From: Paenibacillus mellifer
GTDB taxonomy: Bacteria > Bacillota > Bacilli > Paenibacillales > Paenibacillaceae
Assembly (NCBI RefSeq): GCF_023195895.1
Contig: NZ_JALPRK010000016.1
Location: forward strand, 1-64,000
Direction of reading: 5' to 3'
DNA: 64,000 nt
The notes beneath the pieces were generated by a model that was not told the DNA's origin, searched no databases, and saw nothing but the letters and a program-made list of their open reading frames with translations. A program made the translations under genes and the position numbers. Position 1 is the first letter of the stretch. Each line of letters starts with the position of its first letter. Below are positions 1 through 8,734 of this stretch, in pieces.

Positions 1-2
1 CC

Positions 3-41
3 AAAAACCAGCCCCACCGCCAAGCGGTAAGGGCTGGTTTT
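3..41 (-). terminator. Rho-independent terminator after aldo/keto reductase gene
   Basis: An inverted repeat pairs AAACCAGCCC with GGGCTGGTTT, with a small inner ACCGC/GCGGT stem. Read on the minus strand the stem is followed by a run of T. It lies about 50 bp after the stop of the aldo/keto reductase gene and closes the LacI-reductase unit. Confidence 0.8.
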
Positions 42-90
42 ACTTGAGCTATGCCGTTGTCTGTCTTCGCCATCCACGGGCAAAAACTCG

Positions 91-1068
91 TTACATCCCC
101 AGCACGGGATGTGCTACATAAGGCTCTTCCAGTCGAATGATTTCCTCCTGGGTTAACCGGAGGGACACCGCGGCAACCGCATCCTCGAGATGATGCGGTT
201 TGGTCGCACCCACTATCGGCGCGGTGACCGGGGATTTCTGCAGCACCCAGGCCAAGGCGACTTGCGCACGCGGCACCCCGCGCTGAGCCGCGACCTCAGC
301 CACACGCTCGACCACCTTGCGGTCAGCTTCCGCCATAGGCGCGTACAGACGTTGGCCGAACAGGTCGGTTTGCGAACGCTCGCTTTGTTCATCCCAATCG
401 CGGGTTAAGCGGCCGCGAGCCAGCGGACTCCAAGGAATGACACCGATGTTCTCCGCTTCGCACAGCGGCAGCATCTCACGTTCTTCCTCGCGGTACAGCA
501 GGTTCAAGTAGTTTTGCATGGAGACAAATCGGGTCCATCCGTGCCGCTCAGCGGTATGAAGCGCTTTGAGAAATTGCCAGGCATACATCGAGGAAGCCCC
601 GATATAACGGGCTTTCCCTGCCTTCAGCACATCATGGAGCGCTTCCATCGTTTCTTCGATCGGCGTAGTGGGATCCCAGCGGTGAATCTGATATAAATCG
701 ACGTAATCCGTCCCCAGCCGTTTAAGGCTATGGTCAATTTCCGCCAGGATCGCTTTGCGCGACAAACCTGCGCCGTTGGGGCCAGGGTGCATACGCCCGT
801 GGACCTTCGTGGCGATTACGATCTCGTCGCGGTTGGCGAACTCTCGGAGTGCCTGTCCTACGATTTCTTCACTGGTCCCGTCGGAGTACACGTTGGCCGT
901 ATCAAAAAAGTTAATGCCCAGCTCAAGGGCCTTGCGGATAAACGGACGGCTTTGCTCCTCATTCAACGACCAGGGATGCGGCCCGCGGTCCGGTTGTCCG
1001 TAGCTCATGCACCCCAGACAAATACGCGATACCTCAAGTCCGGTACGTCCCAGCTTCACATATTCCAT
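91..1068 (-). CDS. Aldo/keto reductase
   Basis: Probable NAD(P)H-dependent oxidoreductase of the aldo/keto reductase superfamily, a cytoplasmic TIM barrel. In the 325-residue form the classical catalytic tetrad is visible as D56, Y61 (in DTANVYS), K88 and H129 (in YQIHRWD). A C-terminal GATKPHHLEDA segment matches the cofactor-phosphate-binding region of the family. I chose the second ATG because AAAGGAG lies 8 bases before it; an ATG two codons earlier has almost no spacing. It starts 33 bp after the upstream LacI gene and is probably co-transcribed with it. The substrate cannot be read from sequence; the sugar-type regulator suggests a carbohydrate aldehyde or ketone. Confidence 0.9.
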   Translation of the reverse strand: MEYVKLGRTGLEVSRICLGCMSYGQPDRGPHPWSLNEEQSRPFIRKALELGINFFDTANVYSDGTSEEIVGQALREFANRDEIVIATKVHGRMHPGPNGAGLSRKAILAEIDHSLKRLGTDYVDLYQIHRWDPTTPIEETMEALHDVLKAGKARYIGASSMYAWQFLKALHTAERHGWTRFVSMQNYLNLLYREEEREMLPLCEAENIGVIPWSPLARGRLTRDWDEQSERSQTDLFGQRLYAPMAEADRKVVERVAEVAAQRGVPRAQVALAWVLQKSPVTAPIVGATKPHHLEDAVAAVSLRLTQEEIIRLEEPYVAHPVLGM

Positions 1069-1101
1069 GTTCATTACTCCTTTCGAGATTCAATAGCGTG
1101 C

Positions 1102-2061
1102 TTATACGGTTGACCGCTCGATGAGGTGTAAGGGAATTTCCATATGAGCAGGGTTCTTCTCATGGATTTGGCAGAACAATTGCCGGCCGATCTCCTCGAG
1201 CGGAATCTCAAACGTTGTCATATTCAGCATTTTGGCGATCGGCTGGTTATCGAAACCAACGATGGCCAGCTCGTCCGGAACTTGAACGCCGTGCTCCGTG
1301 CAATATGCCAAAATACCGGCGGCAACCTGATCGCTGGTCACCAGCAGCGCGGTTGGCGGATCCTCCATGCACAAGATCCGTTCCATAATCCATTCCCCGT
1401 CTTCCAGCAGAGCGCAGTCATAAAAGGCATAATCCGGTTGGTAATCCTGATGCCGGGCAGCAAGGAAATCCCGATAAGCAGCAGTTCGTTTTAAACTGTT
1501 CGGGCTGGATTTACGAGCAAGGCAATATCCGATCTTCTGATGCCCTCTATCCCATAAATAAGTTAGCGCCCGGGTAAAACTACCGTAATGGTCGAAGTAA
1601 ATAGACGAGACGTTTCGGCCCCGGCCATCCTCCAGCACTGTAATCGGGCCGTACTTCGCATACTCCTCGACAACCTCCCATTCACACGCCCGGGATCCGA
1701 TGATCAATCCGTCAATCTGCTTCAGCTTCAGCATCATCAGCGCATCCAGCTCACGTTCGACCTCGTAATCGGTCTGGATAAACACCAGTTTGTAGTTGTC
1801 CTTCATTGCCTCGTCCGCGATGCCGTCCACCAGCATCCCATAGTAAGGACGGCGGATGGAAGGAACAACCACGCCGATCAGATTCGTTTTGCCCCGGCTT
1901 AAATGGACGGCGTTAATATTTCGCTCGTAATTGGCTGCCTCCATCGCTCGCTTGACGGCTTCTCTCTTCTCCGGGCTCACGTACGGGTACTCATTGATCA
2001 CTCTAGACACCGTAGATACCGACACGCCTGCCAGCTTGGCGATCTCCTTTATATTTGCCAT
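1102..2061 (-). CDS. LacI/GalR-family transcriptional regulator
   Basis: DNA-binding repressor-type protein of 319 residues. The N-terminal helix-turn-helix (residues 1-25, IKEIAKLAGVSVSTVSRV) and hinge (about 45-58) are followed by a periplasmic-binding-protein-like effector domain, which begins at NLIGVVVPSI and contains the usual TALLVTSDQVAAGIL and IVGFDNQPIA segments. GGAGGAG precedes the ATG. It heads a short unit with the aldo/keto reductase and faces the unknown gene at 2218. A TGAAATGCGTTTCA element between the two genes is a likely operator. The effector is probably a sugar, not identifiable here. Confidence 0.93.
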   Translation of the reverse strand: MANIKEIAKLAGVSVSTVSRVINEYPYVSPEKREAVKRAMEAANYERNINAVHLSRGKTNLIGVVVPSIRRPYYGMLVDGIADEAMKDNYKLVFIQTDYEVERELDALMMLKLKQIDGLIIGSRACEWEVVEEYAKYGPITVLEDGRGRNVSSIYFDHYGSFTRALTYLWDRGHQKIGYCLARKSSPNSLKRTAAYRDFLAARHQDYQPDYAFYDCALLEDGEWIMERILCMEDPPTALLVTSDQVAAGILAYCTEHGVQVPDELAIVGFDNQPIAKMLNMTTFEIPLEEIGRQLFCQIHEKNPAHMEIPLHLIERSTV

Positions 2062-2149
2062 GTCATCTTGGTCTCCTCCCCCAAATTATACGCGGTTTGG
2101 CTTCATGAATACCACTTTACCGCAAACAGTGCAAATGCAAAAGAAAGGG

Positions 2150-2178
2150 TTGACTTGAAATGCGTTTCATCCTTTAAT
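2150..2178 (+). promoter_or_regulatory. Sigma-A-type promoter with LacI-type operator in the spacer
   Basis: TTGACT (2150-2155) and TTTAAT (2173-2178) are exactly 17 bp apart. The spacer starts with TGAAATGCGTTTCA (2156-2169), an almost symmetric element with the central GC of LacI/GalR operators. The promoter reads toward the gene at 2218, so a bound repressor would block it. The likely binder is the LacI-family protein encoded divergently at 1102-2061 (inference). Confidence 0.65.
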
Positions 2179-2217
2179 GTGGCATCAGGTGAAGAAGGAA
2201 TTATTTGAGGTGAAGAA

Positions 2218-2829
2218 GTGATGTTCATTGACGAGGATACTTTAGCGGAAATGGAGCGGGGCCACGCAGACTGGCTGAAGCGCTTGGAGCAATCCGCCGA
2301 TAGGTTGGGAACAATATTGCTGGAGTTGCCGGTGCCGCAGAACGCTCAGGCTTATGCTTCTCTGCATGGGTTAACCCGGTTCCATAACTCACTGCTCGCC
2401 TTCCGGCTCCTTGTAGTATCGGGGTTCAGTGACGATGCGGCTGGCGTGTTGCGCCGTATGGGGGAAGCCGCGGTGATGGTGAAATTCGTCTCTACTCTAG
2501 AGGAGAAGCAGATCTTATCCTTCATGGAGGAAGCCGCAATGGTTCCATTGGTACCAGACGAAGCCGTATCGCCGCACACTCCGGAACTGCGGACCATCGC
2601 AGAAGCTGCGGACAGATCAAAAGGGTGCGATAAGCTGAAGCCGAGCGGTCCCCTCGTAGGTTGGCACTCCTTGTTAGAGGCGGATGAACCCGAGGACTGG
2701 TTCCCCCCGATCGGCCCTGCTCCGTTTGATGCCGCCGACCTGCTCTGGAAGGGCTGCCGTCTGGCCGATATTCTCTTAGAGGTCGTACAGGAATGTGGTT
2801 TCCTAGGGATTTCCGACATGCGCGTTTAG
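2218..2829 (+). CDS. Hypothetical protein under a LacI-type operator
   Basis: I do not recognise the family of this roughly 203-residue soluble protein. It begins with an acidic, probably helical segment (FIDEDTLAEMERGHADWLKRL). A helical core follows (residues about 50-105, with HNSLLAFRLL and GEAAVMVKFVSTLEEKQ), then a tail with GPLVGWHSLLEADEPEDW. There is no signal peptide or membrane span. Start is GTG at 2218 or ATG at 2221 behind GAGGTGAAG. A good promoter with an embedded LacI-type operator lies just upstream. The 3' end overlaps the convergent phosphotransferase gene by 4 bp. No function is proposed. Confidence 0.7.
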   Translation: MMFIDEDTLAEMERGHADWLKRLEQSADRLGTILLELPVPQNAQAYASLHGLTRFHNSLLAFRLLVVSGFSDDAAGVLRRMGEAAVMVKFVSTLEEKQILSFMEEAAMVPLVPDEAVSPHTPELRTIAEAADRSKGCDKLKPSGPLVGWHSLLEADEPEDWFPPIGPAPFDAADLLWKGCRLADILLEVVQECGFLGISDMRV

Positions 2830-3560
2830 CGGGAAATCAGCTTGTGCCACGTTTCCGCCGCTTGCGGCGATACGTTTTCCGATAATCTCGCTCCCGCAAG
2901 GATGGGCAGCCAAGACAGGATCTCGTCCTTGGAGAACCGGCTTTTCTCGCAATAGAGTTGCAGGTAGAGATCGGCGATTTCTTTGGACAACTCATAATAT
3001 AGCAAATAGGATCGGCAGACGTCCGCCCGGACATCCCCTCTCGTCGAATCCACCCAGTCGATAACATACAGCCCCGTATCGGCCTGAATGAGGTTATGTA
3101 CATGGAAATCGCCGTGACAAAGCCGGGTCCCTTCCGGCTGATCCTGCAATCGGCGCAGCAGATCATCTTGCTGCCGAAGAGTTAAACCAGAGGCCGCGAT
3201 CTTATGCGCGAGCCGCTCCGTCATTGCCGGCCAAGAGGCAGCTTCCGCCCCGTGGATCCGAATTTGCATCTCCGCGGCCTGGCTGAGGTAATCGGCCACT
3301 TTCCCTGGCTCGCGCCGGATCCGTTCCCCCAAAGTCGGGCCGGGAACGTACTCCATCACGATCGCCTGCTGCCCGTCGATCGGCTCAAGACCGAGCACCT
3401 TCGGTACCGGCAGCCCGCAGTCGCGAGCCCATCGCTGCTTCTCGGCTTCGCGGCTAGCCTCGTCGTGCGGTAATCCCCGATGAAATAGTTTATAGATTTT
3501 CCCTTCGTGCAAATAAATTTGCGCCGTGTTGCCCTTTCCGACTTGCTGATCCAACTCCAT
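2826..3560 (-). CDS. Aminoglycoside phosphotransferase-family kinase
   Basis: Small kinase-fold phosphotransferase (APH/choline kinase superfamily), about 244 residues. The Brenner-type catalytic motif LCHGDFHVHNL and the magnesium-binding VIDWVDST motif are present, as is a glycine-rich N-terminal loop (QVGKGNTAQIYL). An IVMEYVPGPTLGE hinge follows. The chosen ATG (third codon of the longest frame) has AGGAGGG at 6-base spacing; the first ATG abuts the Shine-Dalgarno sequence. The gene stands alone and converges on the hypothetical gene at 2218. Substrate unknown; a role in aminoglycoside resistance is not implied. Confidence 0.85.
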   Translation of the reverse strand: MELDQQVGKGNTAQIYLHEGKIYKLFHRGLPHDEASREAEKQRWARDCGLPVPKVLGLEPIDGQQAIVMEYVPGPTLGERIRREPGKVADYLSQAAEMQIRIHGAEAASWPAMTERLAHKIAASGLTLRQQDDLLRRLQDQPEGTRLCHGDFHVHNLIQADTGLYVIDWVDSTRGDVRADVCRSYLLYYELSKEIADLYLQLYCEKSRFSKDEILSWLPILAGARLSENVSPQAAETWHKLISR

Positions 3561-3708
3561 GCTCATCCCTCCTAGATTACTTCGATTTTATCACAGTTCA
3601 CCCTGGCTCCAGACGGAAGAATCCCTCATCCATACCGACACTTCGTGATATAGTAGAAAACAAGCATGTGATGTGCCTAAGATGCCGGGTTAAGGAGGTT
3701 CTCCAGAG

Positions 3709-4614
3709 ATGAAATTCAATCAAATTACCTGCGTGGACAACGTCGGGCTCGAAGCTTGGGCTTTGGAAGAATTGCAAAAGTTTTCGAAACAACCGATCAT
3801 CCGGTTTGACCAGGATCCGCAAAACAAAGACGAGGTAATGGAAAGAATCCAAGATGCGGATTGCGTACTTGTATCTTGGCGAACGAAAATCGATCGCGAA
3901 GTGATTGCAAGCTACCCCTCGATCCGCTATATCGGCATGTGCTGCAGCCTGTATGACGAGCGATCGGCCAACGTCGATATCGCTGCGGCGAGAGCGCATG
4001 GCATCGAGGTCCGGGGAGTCCGCGATTATGGTGATGAAGGGGTTGCCGAATTCGTCATGAGCGAGCTTATCCGCTTGCTCAAAGGTTTGGGCCCGCACCA
4101 ATGGCTAAGCGAACCGGTCGAGCTACAGCAGCGCAAGCTGGGCATCATCGGGATGGGGGCGACCGGCCAGATCTTGGCGCATCGGGCTTCCGCTTTTGGC
4201 ATGCGCGTCCAGTATTTCAGCCGGAGCCGTAAACCGGAATCCGAACAGGCAGGGTTTGAATATGCTTCACTTCGTGAGCTGCTGCAAACCTCGGAGATCA
4301 TCTCCATGCACTTGCCCAGAAACACCCATCTCCTCGGGCCCGATGAATTCGCCGCTTTGGGGCACGGCAAAATTCTGGTGAACACCTCCCTCGGAGCGCC
4401 TTTTGAAGCTGCCGCTTTTCGGGAGTGGATCCGGGAGAGCGGGAACTACGCGATCTTTGATGCGGATGCTGCCGGGGAGTTCAAAACAGAGCTTCACCGC
4501 TACCCCCAAATCATCTATACTGCTAAAGTCTCAGGTTTCACCCGGGAAGCCAGAGGAAGGTTATCTCGCAAGGTATTGGATAATTTAACGAGTTATCTAA
4601 ACGCAAGTCAATAA
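3709..4614 (+). CDS. D-isomer 2-hydroxyacid dehydrogenase-like protein, catalytic residues replaced
   Basis: A 301-residue protein with the fold of D-2-hydroxyacid dehydrogenases. An N-terminal substrate-domain part (1-105) precedes a Rossmann domain with GIIGMGATGQ (GxGxxG at 148-153), an EIISMHLPRNTHLLG strand and ILVNTS. The family's catalytic Arg, normally in N-(T/V)-x-R-G, is Leu here (NTSLG, about 225-229). The catalytic His, normally in P-H before the last helix, is Lys in TAKVSGFTREAR (about 271-282). I see no matching Asp/Glu partner. It may therefore be a nucleotide-binding or regulatory homologue, or use different chemistry. AAGGAGG precedes the ATG. It is a single gene followed by a hairpin. 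Confidence 0.85.
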   Translation: MKFNQITCVDNVGLEAWALEELQKFSKQPIIRFDQDPQNKDEVMERIQDADCVLVSWRTKIDREVIASYPSIRYIGMCCSLYDERSANVDIAAARAHGIEVRGVRDYGDEGVAEFVMSELIRLLKGLGPHQWLSEPVELQQRKLGIIGMGATGQILAHRASAFGMRVQYFSRSRKPESEQAGFEYASLRELLQTSEIISMHLPRNTHLLGPDEFAALGHGKILVNTSLGAPFEAAAFREWIRESGNYAIFDADAAGEFKTELHRYPQIIYTAKVSGFTREARGRLSRKVLDNLTSYLNASQ

Positions 4615-4617
4615 AAA

Positions 4618-4660
4618 AACAGCCCCGCAACCGCTCCGAAGAGCGAGATGCGAGGCTGTT
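4618..4660. terminator. Hairpin terminator between convergent genes
   Basis: The outer stem AACAGCC/GGCTGTT (4618-4624/4654-4660) encloses a CGCTC-CGAA-GAGCG stem-loop. On the minus strand it is followed by a T run, so it best terminates the diguanylate cyclase gene. On the plus strand it sits directly after the dehydrogenase-like gene. Confidence 0.75.
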
Positions 4661-4688
4661 GTTCTTGCAGCAGCGCATTAGGCAAGGT

Positions 4689-6248
4689 CTATTCCTTCGC
4701 GGCTGCTACCAGACTGACCGCATTTCGGCCATTCCGCTTCGAATCGTATAGGGCGGCGTCCGCGTCCCGAAGCAGCGATTCCAGCGTATCACCGTCAACA
4801 AGCGAAGGGGCTACGCCAAAGCTGGCCGTGATGCCGATAGAATCGGTCCCGGTTAGAAGCGGCTCGGCGCTCAAGGCCGAACGCAGCCGTTCGGCCCATT
4901 CGACCGCTTCCCCGATCGCGGCATCCGGCATGCCTACCGCGAATTCTTCCCCGCCGTAACGGGCGAACAACGCCCCCGGCGGCAGGATGCGGCGGCATAC
5001 CTCGGTAACGTGCACGAGCGCCCGGTCCCCCGTCTCATGCCCGTATTTATCGTTGATCCGCTTGAAATAATCGATATCGAACAAAATGACGGCAAACGGC
5101 TTCCCGGCCGCCATCGCCTTTTCCAACATCTCTTTGCCTTGAGCGAGAAACCGTCTCCGGTTCGGGACCCCTGTCAATCCGTCCAGGAAGGCCAAATTTT
5201 GGAGCTGGTCCTGCAGCCGCTTTTGCTCCGTAATGTCGATCAACAGCAGCAGCGTCCCTAGTGCGTCGCCGCCTTTGCTGATGACGGGCGAGGATCGGAT
5301 CAGACAGGTGATCGGGCCGGCGGCGGTTTTCCAGTGCAGTTCCTCCTCCATGCCGTCGACGGAATGGACGAAGGGGAACGCCTCCCCCGTCAGCTCCGGC
5401 CATGCTTCGAACAACGTTTTGCCGATCGTTCGATGACTTACCCTCGGCAGCAGCCCTGACAACGCCCGGTTATAATCAACGATACGGTGCGCGCCGTCAA
5501 GGACGATAACCCCTTCCCGCATGCTTTCGAACAGGCTTTCCTTGGCGATCGGCACGATCGTCAGCATGCGCGAGGAGACGATCGCCCAGATATACATCGC
5601 GGAAGTCAGGCACAGCACCATCGGAACGGGGTCCATTCCCCACGGCGTGGCTCCCATCAAATACAGGAAGGCGGCCAGCATCGGGATCACTTGCGAAACG
5701 ATTAATGTCGCGTGCTGGATACGGTACATCTTTTTCGTATGCCTCCAGCGGCGCAGCAGCACCACCAAACCGCCGAGCAGGCAGCCGAAAGTGTAGGCAC
5801 CGTGAACGATATACCATTCCCCGATATCAATGTCGACCAGCGGCACCGGTGAGGATTCCCGGATATAGATGTCTTTGTAAAAAAGATGGTGAACGTCATT
5901 CGTGGCGACCAGAAACAACGTAATCACGGGAATGATGAACATCGCCGCAACCATCTTGCGCGAAACGTTCCTGCCCAGGTAGCGGAAAACGAGCAGCAAG
6001 CTTAATACTGCGGAGGCAGGCATCCCGATATACTCCACGACGATCCACCGCTTGATCTCTTCCAGCGAGTCGCTGGATAGCTCGAAAGCGAATCCGAAAA
6101 TGTAAATGGCCAAGGCGGCGTTATAGATCAGGAAGGTGCGCGCATAAGGGATGCTTGTTCGATGAGCAAAAGCGTAAATACCCAGAAAAAAATTCAGCAC
6201 GCCCGAAGTAGCGACGAGCGTAATATATACGTTGATTTCCGATCCCAT
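4689..6248 (-). CDS. Membrane-bound diguanylate cyclase (7TM-PAS-GGDEF)
   Basis: Signalling enzyme predicted to make cyclic di-GMP from two GTP at the membrane. Residues 1-235 contain about seven hydrophobic segments resembling the N-terminal 7TM module of some sensor kinases. A PAS domain follows (about 238-340: GVIVLDGAHRIVDYNRA). The GGDEF domain (about 350-515) has DGLTGVPNRR, FDIDYFKRINDKYGH and the active-site GGEEF at 432-436. The inhibitory I-site RxxD five residues before that motif is absent (PPGA instead), so product inhibition by that route is unlikely. GGAGA lies 9 bases before the ATG. Monocistronic, unrelated to the sugar genes around it. Confidence 0.92.
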   Translation of the reverse strand: MGSEINVYITLVATSGVLNFFLGIYAFAHRTSIPYARTFLIYNAALAIYIFGFAFELSSDSLEEIKRWIVVEYIGMPASAVLSLLLVFRYLGRNVSRKMVAAMFIIPVITLFLVATNDVHHLFYKDIYIRESSPVPLVDIDIGEWYIVHGAYTFGCLLGGLVVLLRRWRHTKKMYRIQHATLIVSQVIPMLAAFLYLMGATPWGMDPVPMVLCLTSAMYIWAIVSSRMLTIVPIAKESLFESMREGVIVLDGAHRIVDYNRALSGLLPRVSHRTIGKTLFEAWPELTGEAFPFVHSVDGMEEELHWKTAAGPITCLIRSSPVISKGGDALGTLLLLIDITEQKRLQDQLQNLAFLDGLTGVPNRRRFLAQGKEMLEKAMAAGKPFAVILFDIDYFKRINDKYGHETGDRALVHVTEVCRRILPPGALFARYGGEEFAVGMPDAAIGEAVEWAERLRSALSAEPLLTGTDSIGITASFGVAPSLVDGDTLESLLRDADAALYDSKRNGRNAVSLVAAAKE

Positions 6249-6579
6249 CTCAATCGTTCTCCATGTCCTTGAATAATCGCAAATTTTGCTAACTTTGATT
6301 GTACAGGAAGTCTCACCGGATAGAAATCTTTTTTAAGGCGATAGACCTATTTTGCCGACCATTGGATTAAAATACTTTCTCCCCATCTTGTCCGCCCCCT
6401 AATGTTAACTTCAGTATAGAAAAAGGTACCCATACAACTAAACACATTTTATAAGTGTCCAGTGTATGGGTACCAGTTTAGTAGCTCACGCTGAAGATCC
6501 CTTTTATCTCACTTATTCGGTTTAGCTCTAGTTACTCGGGTTCCGGTACTTGAATGTATTGACTGCCGTTAGACTACCC
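6249..6579. other. Intergenic region without a gene (331 bp)
   Basis: It holds the diguanylate cyclase upstream region on the right of that gene and the downstream hairpin of the GH115 gene (listed separately). I see no coding potential, RNA gene or mobile-element trace here. Confidence 0.5.
6418..6475 (-). terminator. Long hairpin terminator downstream of GH115
   Basis: A perfect 12-bp inverted repeat GGTACCCATACA (6426-6437) / TGTATGGGTACC (6464-6475) encloses a small ACAC/GTGT pairing. On the minus strand it ends in a T run (complement of AAAAA at 6421-6425). It lies about 105 bp after the GH115 stop codon, further than usual. Confidence 0.65.
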
Positions 6580-8643
6580 CTATTCTGCTGCCAGCAAATC
6601 TTTCAGTCGTTTGGCCAATTCATCATCGGGCAAAGGATTGCGGTGCGTGTTTTCAAGATAAATATGCTTTTCGGTTTCGGGCATCAGATACTCCTTATAC
6701 CACAGGAACATATCCGGACTGTCCCCCTGGATACGCACGAATTTACGTACGGTTTCGGCATGGTCGAGCGTATTGGCGACATTGGTCAGCCAATCCGCGC
6801 GGTAAAAATGTTCCCACTGCCCCTCCTCCGCTTCCCTTAGGGCACGTTCGCTTTCGCGGTAATGCCATACCGCTTCGGAAGCTTGCACGAAGCTCAGCGG
6901 ATAGTTTCCCGCGTCAAATGTCGCATAAGCCTTGCAGATGGCGGCAAGTCCCAGGCAGCCGCTCCGATGCAGTTCGATCTGCACCAGCAATTGATGGCGG
7001 AGGCGCTTGGCCTCTGCGGCCGGCAGGACTTGAAGAAGCCGTAAACACCGCTGCTTAAGTTCATCCCAGCCCGGAGCGGCTTTCACCGCCTGCTCCTGGA
7101 ACCAGCGTACCTGCTCTGAAAAAGAACCGCCGCCGGCTGCCCAGATCAGACTTTCATTGCAAACCTTCTTCCCGTGCAACCAGTGCCCCATGATTTGTCT
7201 GGCCGGGTGATGGTAAAACTCCTCGCCGGCCCGGTCATCCGGGTTAGGTCCGTAAGGAATCGTGCATTCGGCATAGTCCAGGTATAAGCGCGCAATGTCC
7301 GCCTGATAGGAGGTGTACATTCGTTCCGTAAAATAGCACAGTTGATCCCCGGCATCAGCCTTGCCATCGATCCAGAGTTTCGAAACCAGATCAAGCGGCC
7401 AGAGATGCTGCAACAGATTTCCCGAATTGACCAGCAAGTATTCGTCCGCACCGGCGGATAAGGCCCGTTCCAACTCTTCCGCGATCAATTCCGCCGCGGA
7501 AGGGAACATGGTCAGATGATTGGAGGCTTGAAGATCATGGAACGTGACATGATAGTACACGCCGTTTGCTCCGCTGTCTTCCGGAGCGGGCAGCGCCGGT
7601 ACGCGCAGGTTTAGGTTGCCATGACGCCGGGAGACCATTTTGCCGTAACCGTTGTCGGCCCAAACCTTTATGACCCCTTCGGGAACACAAATGTGGCCTT
7701 CCTTATACAACTCCGCGATTTCGCCGTACATCGCCATGCAGCAGATCGGCTTCTCCACATGCCGGGCAATCATGTCAAATTGCTTACGGACGACGCGCGA
7801 GATCAACTCCCCGCGTTTCGCCGGCGTATCAAAGCGGGGATCGTTCTCCCAGAAAGGCTTGTCGCCTTGCCCGCGGAAAGACAGCACCCAGACGATCTTC
7901 TCGTCCTTCTGGCGCTGGATCGCTTCCTCCCAGAGACGCTTAAACAACTCGGGGGACTCCTGATAACTAGCCTGTTTACCCGGATAGGCACGCAGGAACA
8001 TCTCGGCGCCAAGCGGTTCCGCATGGTGATGGGTAATCCACAGTCCCATTTCGGCTGCCAGCTTGTGATGAATGCCGGTTCGTGGCAAATCCGTTCCCGG
8101 GATCACCATGTTGCCTCCGCAGCGAAGAAGCGCCTCAAAGACAGGAAGCCACACCTCTTCCCCGGGCGGATAGACTTCCTTCCACCCGATCAGGCATACC
8201 TCGTCGTTGACGAACCATCCCCGGTAACGTACTCTGGGCTTCGAACTGTCATAGTTTACGCAGGGAACGCTCACAACCTGGCGTCTGATCGGAGGGAGTT
8301 CCGCCCAAAACCAGAAAGGATCAACGCCAAGGATCCAACGGCTGAAGTGCAGCATGCCGTAGACAACGCCCAATTCGTCCCGGCCGACAATATGCAACAC
8401 TGGATCGTCACCGCCTGTGTCGAACCGGAAGCAAAAAGCTTCGGGCCATTCCGGACATCCGTCCTCGTCGCCAGCGTATCGTATGACGACAGCATCGTCT
8501 GCCGTCAAGGCCGGAGGCAACCCAAAAACCGCTTCATGATCTCTGGCAATCATGCGCCAGGCATGTACAATCGGCGGTGTTAGCGGCAACCGCAGATCAT
8601 ATGGCGTCTCGCCTTTCATTTGCCATTTCGTAACTGGATTCAT
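6580..8643 (-). CDS. GH115-family alpha-glucuronidase-like glycoside hydrolase
   Basis: A 687-residue protein with the layout of GH115 enzymes, which release (4-O-methyl-)glucuronic acid from xylan. An N-terminal alpha/beta region (VLHIVGRDELGVVYGMLHFSRWI, 82-104) is followed by RYRGWFVNDE (139-148), then WADNGYG (328-334) and YYHVTFHD (363-370). The segment ADEYLLVNSGN follows. No signal peptide is visible, so it should act in the cytoplasm on imported aldouronic acids. GGGAGAGG lies 8 bases before the ATG. It is the last gene of the transporter/two-component locus, 92 bp after the binding-protein gene and beyond a terminator, so it may depend on read-through. Exact substrate is inferred from the family. 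Confidence 0.8.
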   Translation of the reverse strand: MNPVTKWQMKGETPYDLRLPLTPPIVHAWRMIARDHEAVFGLPPALTADDAVVIRYAGDEDGCPEWPEAFCFRFDTGGDDPVLHIVGRDELGVVYGMLHFSRWILGVDPFWFWAELPPIRRQVVSVPCVNYDSSKPRVRYRGWFVNDEVCLIGWKEVYPPGEEVWLPVFEALLRCGGNMVIPGTDLPRTGIHHKLAAEMGLWITHHHAEPLGAEMFLRAYPGKQASYQESPELFKRLWEEAIQRQKDEKIVWVLSFRGQGDKPFWENDPRFDTPAKRGELISRVVRKQFDMIARHVEKPICCMAMYGEIAELYKEGHICVPEGVIKVWADNGYGKMVSRRHGNLNLRVPALPAPEDSGANGVYYHVTFHDLQASNHLTMFPSAAELIAEELERALSAGADEYLLVNSGNLLQHLWPLDLVSKLWIDGKADAGDQLCYFTERMYTSYQADIARLYLDYAECTIPYGPNPDDRAGEEFYHHPARQIMGHWLHGKKVCNESLIWAAGGGSFSEQVRWFQEQAVKAAPGWDELKQRCLRLLQVLPAAEAKRLRHQLLVQIELHRSGCLGLAAICKAYATFDAGNYPLSFVQASEAVWHYRESERALREAEEGQWEHFYRADWLTNVANTLDHAETVRKFVRIQGDSPDMFLWYKEYLMPETEKHIYLENTHRNPLPDDELAKRLKDLLAAE

Positions 8644-8692
8644 ATCTGTTTCCTCTCCCGGCGCCCTTCAATGAATAGTCGCCATACATTTC

Positions 8693-8723
8693 AAAAAACC
8701 GGCCGGCGAACGCCGACCGGTTT
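8693..8723 (-). terminator. Terminator between binding-protein gene and GH115
   Basis: AAACCGGCCGGCG pairs with CGCCGACCGGTTT (one mismatch) around a two-base loop, followed by TTTTTT on the minus strand. It lies right after the binding-protein stop and before GH115, so it probably makes the distal gene less expressed. Confidence 0.8.
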
Positions 8724-8734
8724 CACTTTCGAGC

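Noticed and set aside
2156-2169. TGAAATGCGTTTCA read as a cre site
   Set aside because: It lacks CG at the required central position. A LacI-family operator for the adjacent regulator fits better.
7621-8583. Long plus-strand open frame of 320 codons opposite the GH115 gene
   Set aside because: It is antisense to a clear family member, has no ribosome binding site or recognisable domain, and reads as a GC-driven shadow frame.
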